DNA of 64,000 bases from NCBI RefSeq assembly GCF_022809125.1, contig NZ_JALGBI010000003.1, positions 62,001-126,000 on the forward strand. Direction: 5' to 3'. Positions 1-8,469 of the stretch are shown here, one piece after another. Below the pieces are notes generated by a model, which saw nothing but the letters and a program-made list of their open reading frames with translations, searched no databases and was not told the origin of the DNA. The translations under genes were made by a program, and so were the position numbers. Every line of letters begins with the position of its first letter. Position 1 is the first letter of the stretch. Origin of the DNA: Variovorax terrae. GTDB taxonomy: Bacteria; Pseudomonadota; Gammaproteobacteria; Burkholderiales; Burkholderiaceae_C.

Positions 1-303
1 CTGGCCGAGCGCCTGGCGCGCCTCGTCGAGTTCGCCGGCCGCGATCAGCTTCTCGGCCAGCAGCAGGCGCAGGTTGAGGTCGCGCGGCTCGGTGCGGATG
101 ATGTTGCGCAGGTAGGCGATGGTGAGATCGCGGTTGCCGAGCTCGGACTCCTGGCGCAACAGCGTCAGCAGGTCGCGCTTGGGAAACACCAGCACCAGGC
201 CGATCACCGCGATGCCGACCAGCCCCAGCACGCCTCCGCGCGGCAGGATGCGGTCGCGCCCGCGGTCACCCGGCGCAACGGAGTACGACGGTGGTTTGTC
301 CAA
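1..303 (-). CDS. pelB: PelB-like TPR membrane protein, N-terminal part
   Basis: The window edge cuts this gene; 101 codons of its N-terminus are visible. After about 24 hydrophilic residues there is one hydrophobic segment (GGVLGLVGIAVIGLVLVF), then a charged alpha-helical stretch of the kind that begins tetratricopeptide repeats (LRQESELGNRDL, then LRLLLAEKLIAAGELDEARQ). PelB is the TPR and beta-barrel protein that exports Pel polysaccharide across the outer membrane, and it normally follows pelA, as here. I chose a TTG start at 303-301, preceded by GGAAG at a good distance. This start overlaps the 3' end of pelA by 38 bases, so translation is probably coupled. The identification rests mainly on the neighbouring pelA. 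The rest of the operon (pelCDEFG) would lie beyond the left edge. Confidence 0.7.
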   Translation of the reverse strand, partial: MDKPPSYSVAPGDRGRDRILPRGGVLGLVGIAVIGLVLVFPKRDLLTLLRQESELGNRDLTIAYLRNIIRTEPRDLNLRLLLAEKLIAAGELDEARQALGQ

Positions 304-3052
304 CCTGGCTTCCTTCAATGACCAGCGCCTCGCCGCTGCGGCTGGCGCGCAGGCCGGGCACGGCGCCCTGCAGCTCGCAGCCCGGGGCCACCAGCCGCGC
401 GTTGAGCGGCAGGTGGCCCTCGAAGGCCAGCCGCTGCAGCGCGCCGTCCTGCGTCCACGAAATCAGCCGCGCATTCGCCGATTCGAGATAAAAACCGGCG
501 GAGGTCCTTGTCCCTTGGTCATAGTTTGCTATCGATTTCGAAGCATGCAGGTACTCGACCGAGGCATGCCGCAGGTGGCCCGCGAAGCCGCTGGCCGGGC
601 TGAAGGCCGGCAGCGGCTGGTCGGCCTCGATGCGCCATTCGCGCAGGAAGCGCCCGCCGCGCAGTTCCAGCCCGCCGTCGGTGCGCGCCACGGTGGCGCG
701 GCGCCAGTCGAGCACGCGCTCGGCGTATTCGCTGGCGTAGACCGGGTGCAGCGTCTGGGCCTTGAGCCGGGCCTCGGCCCAGCCGTAGACCTTGTGCAGC
801 GAGGCGATGCTGGCGCGCTTGGTGACGATGTAGAGGTGGTAGTACATGTCCACCGGCTTGAGGCGCAGCGGCAGGTCGGTCATCTCGTAGGTCTCGGTCA
901 TGCGCTCGTAGCCGTAGAACGGGCCGGTCCAGTCGTTGGTGTAGACGTTCTCGTTCTGGTTGGGCGCGTAGACCTGGAACCAGTCGCCCTTCATCATGCC
1001 CAGCGGGCCGACCAGGGTCAGCGAGGGCTCGGCACGCGTGATCAGGGTGTCGCCGCCGTTCATGTTGAGCAGGCCGGCCTGGTAGGCCAGCTTCACGGGC
1101 TCGGCCAGCGGCTGGGTGTCGCCGCTCCACAGCACCATGCGGGTCTTCTTGCCGGGCGGCGCCAGGGTGTTGATGTAGTCGCGCGCGCCGACGATCTCGC
1201 GCACCGGGTCGTAGCGGTAGCCCGGGATCGGCAGCGCCATGACGGCGTTGCCGTGGGCGCGGCCGAGTTCCGAGTCGGCCCAGAAGAACGGGTGGCTCCA
1301 GGTGTGGCTGGCGATCTCGACATGCGGCAGCGCGAAGATCCTGCGCGCCGTGGCCTCCATCTGGGCCGACAGCGCCGGATACAGGCCGCGCGGCGAGACT
1401 TCGCCTTCGATGATGGAGATGGTGCTGGGCCAGCGGTAGCGCTCCAGGAACTCGCGCAGCAGGTGCTCGCCCGCGATCGGCGTGCCGGGAATCTCGGCGC
1501 GGCTCGGGAAGCCGTCGCCGTCCACGTGCACCATCAGCAGGCGGCGGCCGGTCTCGGTGGTGACGTCGGGCACCGGCACGCCGGGCGCCACGCGCAGCGC
1601 GGCGCGGAAGAAGGCGATCGGGTCGACCACCCAGCGCTCGCCGTTGTCCTGCGGCAGGTCGACCTTCCAGTAGCGGTCGGCCGCGAAGCCGCCCCAGGGC
1701 GTGACGGCCACCACGTCGGCCCGCTCGCCCTGTGCGCTGCGCACGCGCAGCCAGACCTCGCCCTGGCGCACGGTGGCAGGCGTGAAGCTGGCGGCCAGCG
1801 GCTTGGGCTCGATCTCGAAGCCGGTGTACTTCGAGAGTTTTTCCAGCGTCAGCGAGGTGGTGCTGCGTTTGGTCTCGCCGATGTCCACGCCGAACGCGTT
1901 CATCGCGGTGTCGCCGGGCAGCGCGCCGACCATCACCACCGGCACGCCCTGCACGCGCGCGGCGTTGAGCAGCTTCATGAGCGCAGGCGTCTCGTCGAAC
2001 GAGCCGCGGTTGAACCAGGTCACCACGCCCGCGTAGCGCCCGGCCAGCGGCTGCTCGGCCAGCTCGCGCATCTCGTCGGCGCCGTAGTAGACGTACTTCG
2101 CGTCCAGGCCGAGGTAGTTCAGCGGCAGCGTGCCCACGCGGTGGATCTCGTGCGTGGCCAGCTCCGACAGGTTGCCGGGCTCGTCATGGATCGCCAGCAC
2201 CTGGCGCGGCAGCACCTCCACCTGGCCGACGCCGAGGTTGTCGAGCTCGGGCGTGGCCACCCAGGGCACGATGCCCAGCGCCTTGATGCGGCGCGCCGTC
2301 TCGCGCGCCAGCGCCCGGTTCTCGGGCGGCACGTAGTCGATGGCCACCACCGGCAGGCGGTACTCGTCGCGGCACTTGCGCAGCTGCGCGAGCAGCCAGT
2401 CGCGGTCCTCGGCCGTCACCTCGCGGTACTCCTTGCGCTCGGCGTCCCAGCCCTGGAACAGCGATTCGGCCACCACCGCGTCCACCTGGCCGTGCACCTG
2501 CGGCAGGATCTCGAAGCCGCGGTTCAGGATCAGCCGGGCGTCGGGGTAGGCGCGCTTGATCTCCTGCACCAGCGCCGCGAGGCCGGCCACTTGGCGCTGC
2601 TGCGCCTGGGGCGTTTTGGCGACGAGCTGGAACGAATCGAGCGTGTCGAGGAAGAACGCGCGGTAGCCCTGCTGCCACAGCGGCCGCACCACCTGCGCGA
2701 GGTAGAACGCGCTCCAGCCCGGCGCCGCCTGGTCGACCACCACCGAGCCCCAGGCCCGGTTCTCGCCGAGCTTCCATTCGGGCCGCAGCTGCGCGAAATA
2801 GGGACGCGTGGGATGCACCTCGCCCACCGAGACGTAGGCCGCGACCGTGGTGTCCGGGTTGAGGCGGTGCGCCCAGCCCGTGGGGCCGACATGGCCCGGC
2901 TCGACCACGGCGACGTCGAAGGCGCCCAGCGCCTCCCACGGGATGTCCCGGCCGTAATAGAAGGCGAATGTGCCCAGGGTCCCCGCCGCATGGACGCCGG
3001 TTGCTATCAAAACTGCAGCAATCGCTGCCAGCCAGAGCCGCAGCCGGCGCAC
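266..3052 (-). CDS. pelA: PelA-like bifunctional glycoside hydrolase / polysaccharide deacetylase
   Basis: This periplasmic enzyme trims and de-N-acetylates Pel exopolysaccharide. It has 928 residues, close to the usual PelA length (about 950). A signal peptide (residues 1-22, ending VHA) is followed by a GH114/TM1410-type hydrolase domain with the acidic motif FLDTLDS near residues 134-140. A NodB-like deacetylase domain follows, with metal-binding HVDGDG at 509-514 and SHTWSH around H583 and H587. A beta-rich tail ends the protein. The start lies 2 bases after the epimerase stop, and the 3' end overlaps pelB, so the three genes form one operon. Oddity: residues 836-851 (read from bases 501-546) come from a copy of dispersed repeat family A, and a shorter piece of the same repeat core encodes part of the signal peptide (bases 3000-3021). 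Confidence 0.88.
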   Translation of the reverse strand: MRRLRLWLAAIAAVLIATGVHAAGTLGTFAFYYGRDIPWEALGAFDVAVVEPGHVGPTGWAHRLNPDTTVAAYVSVGEVHPTRPYFAQLRPEWKLGENRAWGSVVVDQAAPGWSAFYLAQVVRPLWQQGYRAFFLDTLDSFQLVAKTPQAQQRQVAGLAALVQEIKRAYPDARLILNRGFEILPQVHGQVDAVVAESLFQGWDAERKEYREVTAEDRDWLLAQLRKCRDEYRLPVVAIDYVPPENRALARETARRIKALGIVPWVATPELDNLGVGQVEVLPRQVLAIHDEPGNLSELATHEIHRVGTLPLNYLGLDAKYVYYGADEMRELAEQPLAGRYAGVVTWFNRGSFDETPALMKLLNAARVQGVPVVMVGALPGDTAMNAFGVDIGETKRSTTSLTLEKLSKYTGFEIEPKPLAASFTPATVRQGEVWLRVRSAQGERADVVAVTPWGGFAADRYWKVDLPQDNGERWVVDPIAFFRAALRVAPGVPVPDVTTETGRRLLMVHVDGDGFPSRAEIPGTPIAGEHLLREFLERYRWPSTISIIEGEVSPRGLYPALSAQMEATARRIFALPHVEIASHTWSHPFFWADSELGRAHGNAVMALPIPGYRYDPVREIVGARDYINTLAPPGKKTRMVLWSGDTQPLAEPVKLAYQAGLLNMNGGDTLITRAEPSLTLVGPLGMMKGDWFQVYAPNQNENVYTNDWTGPFYGYERMTETYEMTDLPLRLKPVDMYYHLYIVTKRASIASLHKVYGWAEARLKAQTLHPVYASEYAERVLDWRRATVARTDGGLELRGGRFLREWRIEADQPLPAFSPASGFAGHLRHASVEYLHASKSIANYDQGTRTSAGFYLESANARLISWTQDGALQRLAFEGHLPLNARLVAPGCELQGAVPGLRASRSGEALVIEGSQVGQTTVVLRCAG
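501..546 (+). repeat. Family A dispersed repeat, copy A1 (inside pelA)
   Basis: The left arm reads GGTCCTTGTCCCTTGGTC and the AT-rich core reads TTTGCTATCGATTTCGAAGC. The arm is nearly identical to copy A9 at 49988-50035. It lies inside the pelA coding region, antisense to the repeat, and is read through in frame as ASKSIANYDQGTRT. Its base composition is clearly lower in G+C than the surrounding gene. Confidence 0.8.
3000..3021 (+). repeat. Family A core fragment (in pelA signal peptide)
   Basis: TTGCTATCAAAACTGCAGCA matches the core of the family A repeat, but no left arm (GGTCC part) is visible next to it. It encodes about residues 11-18 of the PelA signal peptide (AIAAVLIA). It may be a truncated copy or a chance match. 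Confidence 0.4.
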
Positions 3053-3054
3053 GC

Positions 3055-3990
3055 TCAGGCTCCCCTCAGCGAGGCGGCGAGGGCCCGCAGGCCCTGCACC
3101 AGCGAGGTCCCGGGCCGGTAGTCCAGGGCCTGCTGCAGGCGCGCCGGCGTGGTGGCCGAGTGCAGCACGTCGCCGGCGGCGGGCGCTTCATGGCGCACCT
3201 GCGCCGGCCGGCCGAAGGCCTCGGTCATGGCCTCGATCAGCTCCAGCAGGCTGACCGAGCGGCCGGTGCCGACGTTGAGCACGCCCTGCACCCCGGAGGC
3301 CAGCGCGCGCCGGTTGGCCTCGGCCACGTCGCCCACGTAGACGAAGTCGCGGGTCTGCGAGCCGTCGCCGAAGACCCGCAGCACAGCGCCCGATTCAAGG
3401 CCGTCGGCGAACTTGCTGATCACGCCGGCATAGGAGGAGCGCGGGTCCTGGCGCGGGCCGTACACGTTGAAATAGCGCATGCCGATGGCCGACACGCCAT
3501 ACAGCGTGCGGTACAGCGCCGCATACTGGTCGTTGATGAATTTCTCCAGCCCGTAGGGCGACAGCGGCAGCGGCACCGACGCCTCGTCCAGCGGCAGCGA
3601 CGCGGGCGCGCCGTACACCGCGGCGCTGGACGCGTAGACCAGGCGCGGCACCTGCAGGCGGCGCACCGCGTCGATCACGTTGAGAAAGCCGGTGACGTTG
3701 TGGCTCGACGAGGCCACGGGCTCGGCCACCGAGCTTTGCACCGAGACCTGCGCCGCCAGGTGCAGCACGGCGTCGCAGCCCTGCACGGCGGCGTCCACCG
3801 CCCGCGCGTCGCGCACGTCCCCTTCGAGCAGCGTGAGCCGGCCGTCGGCCAGCGCATCGGCGGGCAGCCGGTCGCGCCGGCCGCTGGACAGGTTGTCCAG
3901 CACGCGCACCTGCACGCCTTGCGCCAGCAGCGCCTCGGCGCTGTGCGAGCCGATGAAGCCGGCCCCCCCTGTGATCAGAACACGTTGCAT
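3055..3990 (-). CDS. NAD-dependent UDP-sugar epimerase (GalE/WbpP type)
   Basis: This is an extended short-chain dehydrogenase of 311 residues, probably a UDP-glucose/UDP-GlcNAc 4-epimerase. The N-terminal Rossmann motif is TGGAGFIGSH (residues 7-16). The family's YASSAAVYG and the catalytic YxxxK (YGLEK) follow in mid-protein. In many bacteria a UDP-GlcNAc/GalNAc epimerase is linked to pel genes because Pel contains N-acetylgalactosamine; here it is the first gene of the operon, 2 bases before pelA. An AAAGGA ribosome-binding site precedes the ATG. The exact substrate cannot be read from the sequence, so no gene symbol is given. Confidence 0.85.
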   Translation of the reverse strand: MQRVLITGGAGFIGSHSAEALLAQGVQVRVLDNLSSGRRDRLPADALADGRLTLLEGDVRDARAVDAAVQGCDAVLHLAAQVSVQSSVAEPVASSSHNVTGFLNVIDAVRRLQVPRLVYASSAAVYGAPASLPLDEASVPLPLSPYGLEKFINDQYAALYRTLYGVSAIGMRYFNVYGPRQDPRSSYAGVISKFADGLESGAVLRVFGDGSQTRDFVYVGDVAEANRRALASGVQGVLNVGTGRSVSLLELIEAMTEAFGRPAQVRHEAPAAGDVLHSATTPARLQQALDYRPGTSLVQGLRALAASLRGA

Positions 3991-4078
3991 CGCGATAGTC
4001 CTTTGACGGTGGGAATGGTAGCCCTTTCAGGCCGTGCACAGGCCTTTGTCCGTGCGCCGGGGCCCCGCCCGGCGCCGC

Positions 4079-5563
4079 TCACGATGGCAGCGGCCCGGCC
4101 TGCGGCGCCAGCCGGGACCGCAGCGCGGCCTTCTGCACCTTGCCCAGCGCGGTCTTCGGCAGGGCCTCGAGCCGCACGTAGCGGCGCGGCAGCTTGTAGC
4201 GCGCCAGGCGCTGGCGCAGGAAGGCGTCGAGCGCGTCGTCGGCCACCGCGCCGCCGGGCCGCAGCACCACGGCCGCCACCACGGCTTCGCCCCAGCGGGC
4301 ATCCTCCACCCCCAGCACCGCGCACTCGGCGATGTCGGGGTGCTCGGCCAGCAGGTTCTCGATCTCGGCGGGATAGATGTTCTCGCCGCCCGAGATGATC
4401 ATGTCCTTGGCCCGGCCGACGATGGTGCAGCTGCCGTCGGCCGCCAGGCGGGCCAGGTCGCCGGTGTGGAACCAGCCCTCGGCATCACGCGCGGGCTGCT
4501 CGGGCCAGTAGTGCTGCACCACGTTCGGCGCGCGCAGCAGCACCTCGCCCACCTCCTGCTGCAGATGGGCCAGGCGCAGCTCCACGCCGGGCGCGGGCCA
4601 GCCGCAGGAACCCGCGTGGCTGAACGCCTGCGCGGGCGGCAGCGCGATCGAGAACGGGCCGGTCTCGGTGGCGCCGTACACGTTGCAGACCGGCACGCCG
4701 CGCGCATGGAAGGCCTGCACCCATTGGTGCGGCAGCGTGCTCGAGCCGGCCCAGACCGCGCGCAGGCTCGACAGGTCCGCGGCGGCCCAGTCCGGGTGCT
4801 CGACCAGCGCGCGCAGGGTGGCGGGCACCTGCAGCGTGAGCGTGGGCCGGTCGCGCTCGAAGCCGGCCAGCGCCGCCCCGGGCTCGAAGCGGGCGTGCAG
4901 GATCACCGAGGCGCCGGCGTACAGCGCCGGCAGCGTCTGGATGCACAGCCCGCCCACATGGAACATCGGCAGCATGGTGGCCACCACGTCGGCGGCATCG
5001 AGCGACTGCACCGCCTGCGCCGCTGCCATGTTGGCCAACAGGTTGGCCTGCGTGTGCACGGCCCCCTTGGGCCGGCCGGTGGTGCCCGAGGTGTAGACCA
5101 GCAGCGCGGGCGCCGACGGCGCGGCGTGGTCGGGCGCGGCGCCTGGCGCCGGCTCGCCCGCCAGCGCCTCGATGTCGTGGCTGGCCAGGCCGTAGCGCTG
5201 CGCCAGCGCCCGCGCGGCCTCGCGCCAAGCCTCGTCGTGCAGCACGGCGCGCGGCGTGCAGTCGGCCAGCACCGCCTCCCATTCGGGCGGCGCCAGCCGG
5301 AAATTCATCGGCACCAGCATCGCGCCGATGCGCGCCAGCGCGAACAGCAGGGTCAGCTGGTCGGGATGGTTCAGGCCGAGATAGGCCACGCGGTCGCCGG
5401 CGCGCACCCCCCCGTCGTGCCACAGCCGCGCCGCCGCGCACTCGGCGCGGCGGGCCAGTTCGCCATAGCTGAAGCGGCGCTCGCCAAAGCACAGGGCCGT
5501 GGCCTGCGGGCGCGCGGCAGCGTGGCGCAGCAGCACGTCGGGAAGAACGACAGCAGATTTCAT
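4079..5563 (-). CDS. Class I adenylate-forming acyl-CoA synthetase
   Basis: This is an AMP-dependent acyl-CoA ligase of 494 residues, which activates a carboxylic acid with ATP and CoA in the cytoplasm. The AMP/P-loop motif is YTSGTTGRPKGA. Further along are YGATETG, GWFHTGDLA and the hinge/C-terminal motif GRAKDMIISGGENIYPAEIE, all typical of the family. The start MKSAVVLP lies in a 94-base divergent gap before the Spy-like gene. An 88-base gap separates it from the downstream epimerase gene, so it is probably not part of the pel operon. The substrate (medium or long fatty acid, malonate or aromatic acid) cannot be told from motifs alone. Confidence 0.88.
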   Translation of the reverse strand: MKSAVVLPDVLLRHAAARPQATALCFGERRFSYGELARRAECAAARLWHDGGVRAGDRVAYLGLNHPDQLTLLFALARIGAMLVPMNFRLAPPEWEAVLADCTPRAVLHDEAWREAARALAQRYGLASHDIEALAGEPAPGAAPDHAAPSAPALLVYTSGTTGRPKGAVHTQANLLANMAAAQAVQSLDAADVVATMLPMFHVGGLCIQTLPALYAGASVILHARFEPGAALAGFERDRPTLTLQVPATLRALVEHPDWAAADLSSLRAVWAGSSTLPHQWVQAFHARGVPVCNVYGATETGPFSIALPPAQAFSHAGSCGWPAPGVELRLAHLQQEVGEVLLRAPNVVQHYWPEQPARDAEGWFHTGDLARLAADGSCTIVGRAKDMIISGGENIYPAEIENLLAEHPDIAECAVLGVEDARWGEAVVAAVVLRPGGAVADDALDAFLRQRLARYKLPRRYVRLEALPKTALGKVQKAALRSRLAPQAGPLPS

Positions 5564-5657
5564 TTACTTAACTTTACCGCCGGTTCAAGCCGGCGTGATT
5601 CGCCGCGCCCAAGATCGGAACATCCTGCTGCTCCACCTCTTGCCGAAAGGACGCCCG

Positions 5658-6161
5658 ATGACCCCCGCTCCCACGCCCGATGTGCTGCGTCTGCCCGACC
5701 GCCGCAGGATGGCCGGACTGGCCGCCCTGAGCGGACTGGTCATGCTGTCGTTGCAAAGCCGTGCGCAGGACACCCAGGGCCGCGCCCCGCGCAGCGACCG
5801 ACCGGGCGATGCGGCCGCGCGCATTGACGCCCTGGTGGCGCGGATGCTGCAGCGCGTGGACGGCAGCCCCGCGCAAAAGGAACGGATCACCGGCATCGCG
5901 CACGCGGCGCTGGCGGACATCGGCCCGCTGCGCGAGCAGCACCGCGCGGCGCGCCTGCAGGGCCTGGCGCTGCTGGCCGCGCCCACGCTCGACCGCGCGG
6001 CGCTCGAGCAGTTGCGGCAGTCGCAGCTGCGGCTGCTCGACGCGCTGAGCCGGCGCGCCACGCAGGCCCTGGCCGATGCGGCCGAGGTGCTGCAGCCCCA
6101 GCAGCGCCGGCTGCTGGCAACCCGCCTGAAAGAACGCCTGTCACGCCCCGGGCCGGGCTGA
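5658..6161 (+). CDS. Spy/CpxP-like periplasmic protein (LTXXQ type)
   Basis: This is a 167-residue protein with a cleavable-type hydrophobic N-terminus (LAALSGLVMLSLQSRAQ, about residues 20-36) and a helical, Arg/Leu/Gln-rich mature part. The layout (helix, LREQHRA, RAALEQLRQSQL, then LQPQQRRLLATRL) follows the Spy/CpxP family of periplasmic chaperones and metal-stress sensors. I chose the ATG at 5658 because GAAAGGACG sits 5 bases upstream. It lies 47 bases before an OmpR-type regulator and its kinase, the same neighbourhood that CpxP has with CpxRA. This suggests it works in, or is regulated by, that envelope-stress system. The family match is by pattern only. Confidence 0.7.
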   Translation: MTPAPTPDVLRLPDRRRMAGLAALSGLVMLSLQSRAQDTQGRAPRSDRPGDAAARIDALVARMLQRVDGSPAQKERITGIAHAALADIGPLREQHRAARLQGLALLAAPTLDRAALEQLRQSQLRLLDALSRRATQALADAAEVLQPQQRRLLATRLKERLSRPGPG

Positions 6162-6208
6162 AGCCCGCCCGGATTCCCTTGCCCCCCTGTCCGGACTAAA
6201 CTGCCCCA

Positions 6209-6925
6209 ATGAGCGCACAACTGCTGATGATCGAAGACGATACCCGCCTGGCCCAGATGGTCGGGGAGTATCTTGCGCAATCGGGCTTTGGCTTCACCCA
6301 TGCGGCCGACGCGCACACGGGCCTGGCCCGGCTGCAGGACCCGACCTCCGGCGTGCTGCCCGACCTGGTGATCCTGGACTTGATGCTGCCCGACCTGGAC
6401 GGGCTCGAAGTGTGCCGCCGCATCCGCGCCCTGCCGGGCGAAACGGCCCAGACCCCGGTGTTGATGCTCACCGCCAAGGGCGACCCGATGGACCGCATCA
6501 TCGGGCTGGAGCTGGGCGCCGACGACTACCTGCCCAAGCCGTTCGAGCCGCGCGAGCTGCTCGCGCGCATCCGCGCCATCCTGCGCCGGCGCACCGAAGG
6601 CGCCGCGCCCTCGCTCAAGCTGCTGCGCTTCGGCTCGCTCGAGATCGACCGCGATGCCCGCAGCGTCACGGTCAACGGCCAGCCCTGCGACCTGACCTCC
6701 TACCAGTTCGACCTGCTGATCACGCTGGCCGAGCGCGCCGGCCGCGTGCTCACGCGCGACCAGATCATGGAAGCCGTGCGCGGGCGCGAGTTGGAGGCGT
6801 TCGACCGCTCGATCGACGTGCACATGGGCCGCATCCGCGCGGCCATCGAGAGCGACGCCAAGAACCCCAAGCGCATCCTCACCGTGCGCGGCGTGGGCTA
6901 CGTGTTCGCCAAACAGCAGGACTGA
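6209..6925 (+). CDS. OmpR-family response regulator
   Basis: This is a 238-residue two-component response regulator. The receiver domain (residues 1-120) has the acidic pocket IEDD near residue 8, the phosphorylated aspartate D57 in LVILDLMLPD, and the conserved lysine in YLPKPFEPREL. A winged-helix DNA-binding domain follows, with VNGQPCDLTSYQFDLL and the C-terminal LTVRGVGYVF typical of OmpR/PhoB proteins. The kinase gene starts 2 bases after its stop. The domain set resembles CpxR/RstA, and the Spy-like gene upstream supports an envelope-stress role. Confidence 0.93.
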   Translation: MSAQLLMIEDDTRLAQMVGEYLAQSGFGFTHAADAHTGLARLQDPTSGVLPDLVILDLMLPDLDGLEVCRRIRALPGETAQTPVLMLTAKGDPMDRIIGLELGADDYLPKPFEPRELLARIRAILRRRTEGAAPSLKLLRFGSLEIDRDARSVTVNGQPCDLTSYQFDLLITLAERAGRVLTRDQIMEAVRGRELEAFDRSIDVHMGRIRAAIESDAKNPKRILTVRGVGYVFAKQQD

Positions 6926-6927
6926 CC

Positions 6928-8208
6928 ATGGCCGCCACGCTGCAGACCGCGCCGGCCGCCTCGGCGGGCCGGAGCCTGATCAATCCCCTGGCCACGCTGG
7001 CGCGGCGCCTCTACGTGCGGCTCTGGCTGGCGGTGGTGCTGGCGGTCGCGGTGCTGACCCTGCTGGTGGGCTGGGCCTGGCGCGCGGCAGCGGACCTGCC
7101 GCTGCGCGAAGTGGTGGTGCGCAACGAGGCCGGCCAGGTGATTGGCAACGGGCAGTCGCGCATGCGCCCGCCGCCGCCGGCCGATGCCGAGGCCACCGCG
7201 CCGCCGCAAGAATCGCCCGAGGACGAGTCGCGCGCCGGCGCGCCGGGCCATCCGGGCCCGGGGCCGCAGTTCGTGGTCCGCATGAACGACGGCCAGACCC
7301 TGCACATCCACCTGCCACGCCCGCAGCGCTCGCCGTGGACGCGCGCGCCGTTCGGCTTTTTCTGGATGCTCGGGCTGGTCGGGGTGGCCGTGGCGCTGGC
7401 CACCTACCCCATCATCCGCACCCTCACGCGGCACCTGGAGCAATTGCAGCGCGGGGTCGAGCAGTGGGGCGCGGGCGACCTGTCGGTGCGCGTGCCGGTG
7501 CGCGGGCAGGACGAGGTGGCCTTCCTGGCCGAGCGCTTCAACAGCGCCGCCGAGCGCATCGAAACGCTGGTGAAGTCGCACAAGTCGCTGCTGGCCAATG
7601 CCTCGCACGAGTTGCGCTCGCCGCTCACGCGCATCCGCATGGGGCTGGAGCTGATGGGCACGCAGCCGTCGCCCGCCTTCCGCCAGGAGATTTCGCGCAA
7701 CATCGCCGAGCTGGACCAACTGATCGACGAAATCCTGCTGGCCAGCCGCCTCGACGCGCGCGAGGCCGACCTGGGCACCGTGGAGCCGGTCGACCTGACC
7801 GGCCTCGCTGCCGAGGAATGCGCCCGGCTCGGCGCGGAGCTCGATGCCGGCACGCAGGACGTGACGGTGCGCGGCGTCTCCAAGCTGCTGCGGCGCGCGA
7901 TCCGCAACCTGCTGGAAAACGCGCGGCGCTATACCGATGGCGACATCACGGTGATCGTGCGCTGCGAAGGCCGGCAGGCCGTACTGCAGGTCTGCGACCG
8001 CGGCCCGGGCGTGCCCGCCGGGCAGCGCGAGCGCATCTTCGAGCCGTTCTACCGGATGCCCGGCGCCAGCGAACGCGAAGGCGGCGTCGGGCTCGGGCTG
8101 TCGCTGGTCCGCTCGATCGCCTTGCGCCACGGCGGCTCGGTCCGCTGCGAGGCGCGCGAAGGCGGCGGCGCCTGCTTCGTGCTGCAACTGCCGCTTCAGC
8201 AGGTGTAA
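6928..8208 (+). CDS. Membrane sensor histidine kinase
   Basis: This is the 426-residue partner of the preceding response regulator. It has an N-terminal membrane helix (LWLAVVLAVAVLTLLVGWAW), a short Pro/Ala-rich periplasmic region, and a second helix (FGFFWMLGLVGVAVALATYP). A HAMP domain and a HisKA domain with phospho-acceptor H227 (ANASHELRSPLTRIRMG) follow. The ATPase domain has the N box (NLLENARRY), G1 (DRGPGVP) and G2 (GGVGLGLSLV). The periplasmic loop is short and rich in Pro and His (GHPGPGPQFV), which may suit metal or stress sensing. The ATG at 6928 directly follows the regulator stop, so the two are co-translated. Confidence 0.93.
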   Translation: MAATLQTAPAASAGRSLINPLATLARRLYVRLWLAVVLAVAVLTLLVGWAWRAAADLPLREVVVRNEAGQVIGNGQSRMRPPPPADAEATAPPQESPEDESRAGAPGHPGPGPQFVVRMNDGQTLHIHLPRPQRSPWTRAPFGFFWMLGLVGVAVALATYPIIRTLTRHLEQLQRGVEQWGAGDLSVRVPVRGQDEVAFLAERFNSAAERIETLVKSHKSLLANASHELRSPLTRIRMGLELMGTQPSPAFRQEISRNIAELDQLIDEILLASRLDAREADLGTVEPVDLTGLAAEECARLGAELDAGTQDVTVRGVSKLLRRAIRNLLENARRYTDGDITVIVRCEGRQAVLQVCDRGPGVPAGQRERIFEPFYRMPGASEREGGVGLGLSLVRSIALRHGGSVRCEAREGGGACFVLQLPLQQV

Positions 8209-8294
8209 TGAGTTGTAATAAATCCTCTCATCTGGTATTTATCGTGCAATTAATCACGGAAAAAGCCCTCTTTTCCCGAAAAATTAGAAAGCTC

Positions 8295-8310
8295 TCCCCT
8301 AATTAGGGGA
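8295..8310. promoter_or_regulatory. Perfect 16-bp palindrome, candidate operator
   Basis: TCCCCTAATTAGGGGA equals its own reverse complement. It can be read as two heptamers (TCCCCTA and TAGGGGA) around a 2-base centre, the 7-2-7 layout used by NarL/FixJ-type regulators. No matching regulator is identified in the window. It lies 11 bases upstream of a small ORF. Confidence 0.5.
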
Positions 8311-8321
8311 TGCGGAAAACC

Positions 8322-8387
8322 ATGACTCAACCTACAGTTCACTCATCTGCTGTCACAAGAACAAGGGCACAACAATTTAAACAGTAA
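8322..8387 (+). CDS. Candidate 21-residue small ORF
   Basis: The reading frame runs ATG to TAA and encodes a short, Gln/Thr/Arg-rich peptide (MTQPTVHSSAVTRTRAQQFK plus one more Q). It has no membrane segment. It lies between a palindromic candidate operator and a strong terminator in an AT-rich gap. The upstream ribosome-binding site is poor (GGGG about 12 bases before the ATG). It may be a real small protein, the coding part of a dual-function RNA, or chance. I do not recognise it. Confidence 0.3.
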   Translation: MTQPTVHSSAVTRTRAQQFKQ

Positions 8388-8441
8388 GCCTCCAACGGTT
8401 TCAAGTTTCAAGTCTCCCAACGACGTCCTTCCAAGGACTTT

Positions 8442-8469
8442 AAAAGCCACCGAAAGGTGGCTTTTTTTT
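8442..8469 (+). terminator. Strong intrinsic terminator
   Basis: GCCACC, a GAAA tetraloop and GGTGGC are followed by eight T residues. Four A residues precede the stem, so the structure also works in reverse. It can end the small transcript from the left and the nitronate monooxygenase message (stop at 8515) from the right. Confidence 0.88.

Noticed and set aside
119..3121. Very long open frame (about 1000 codons) opposite pelA on the plus strand
   Set aside because: High G+C opens antisense frames; the protein is Arg/Ala/His-rich with no motifs, while the minus strand encodes a clear PelA.
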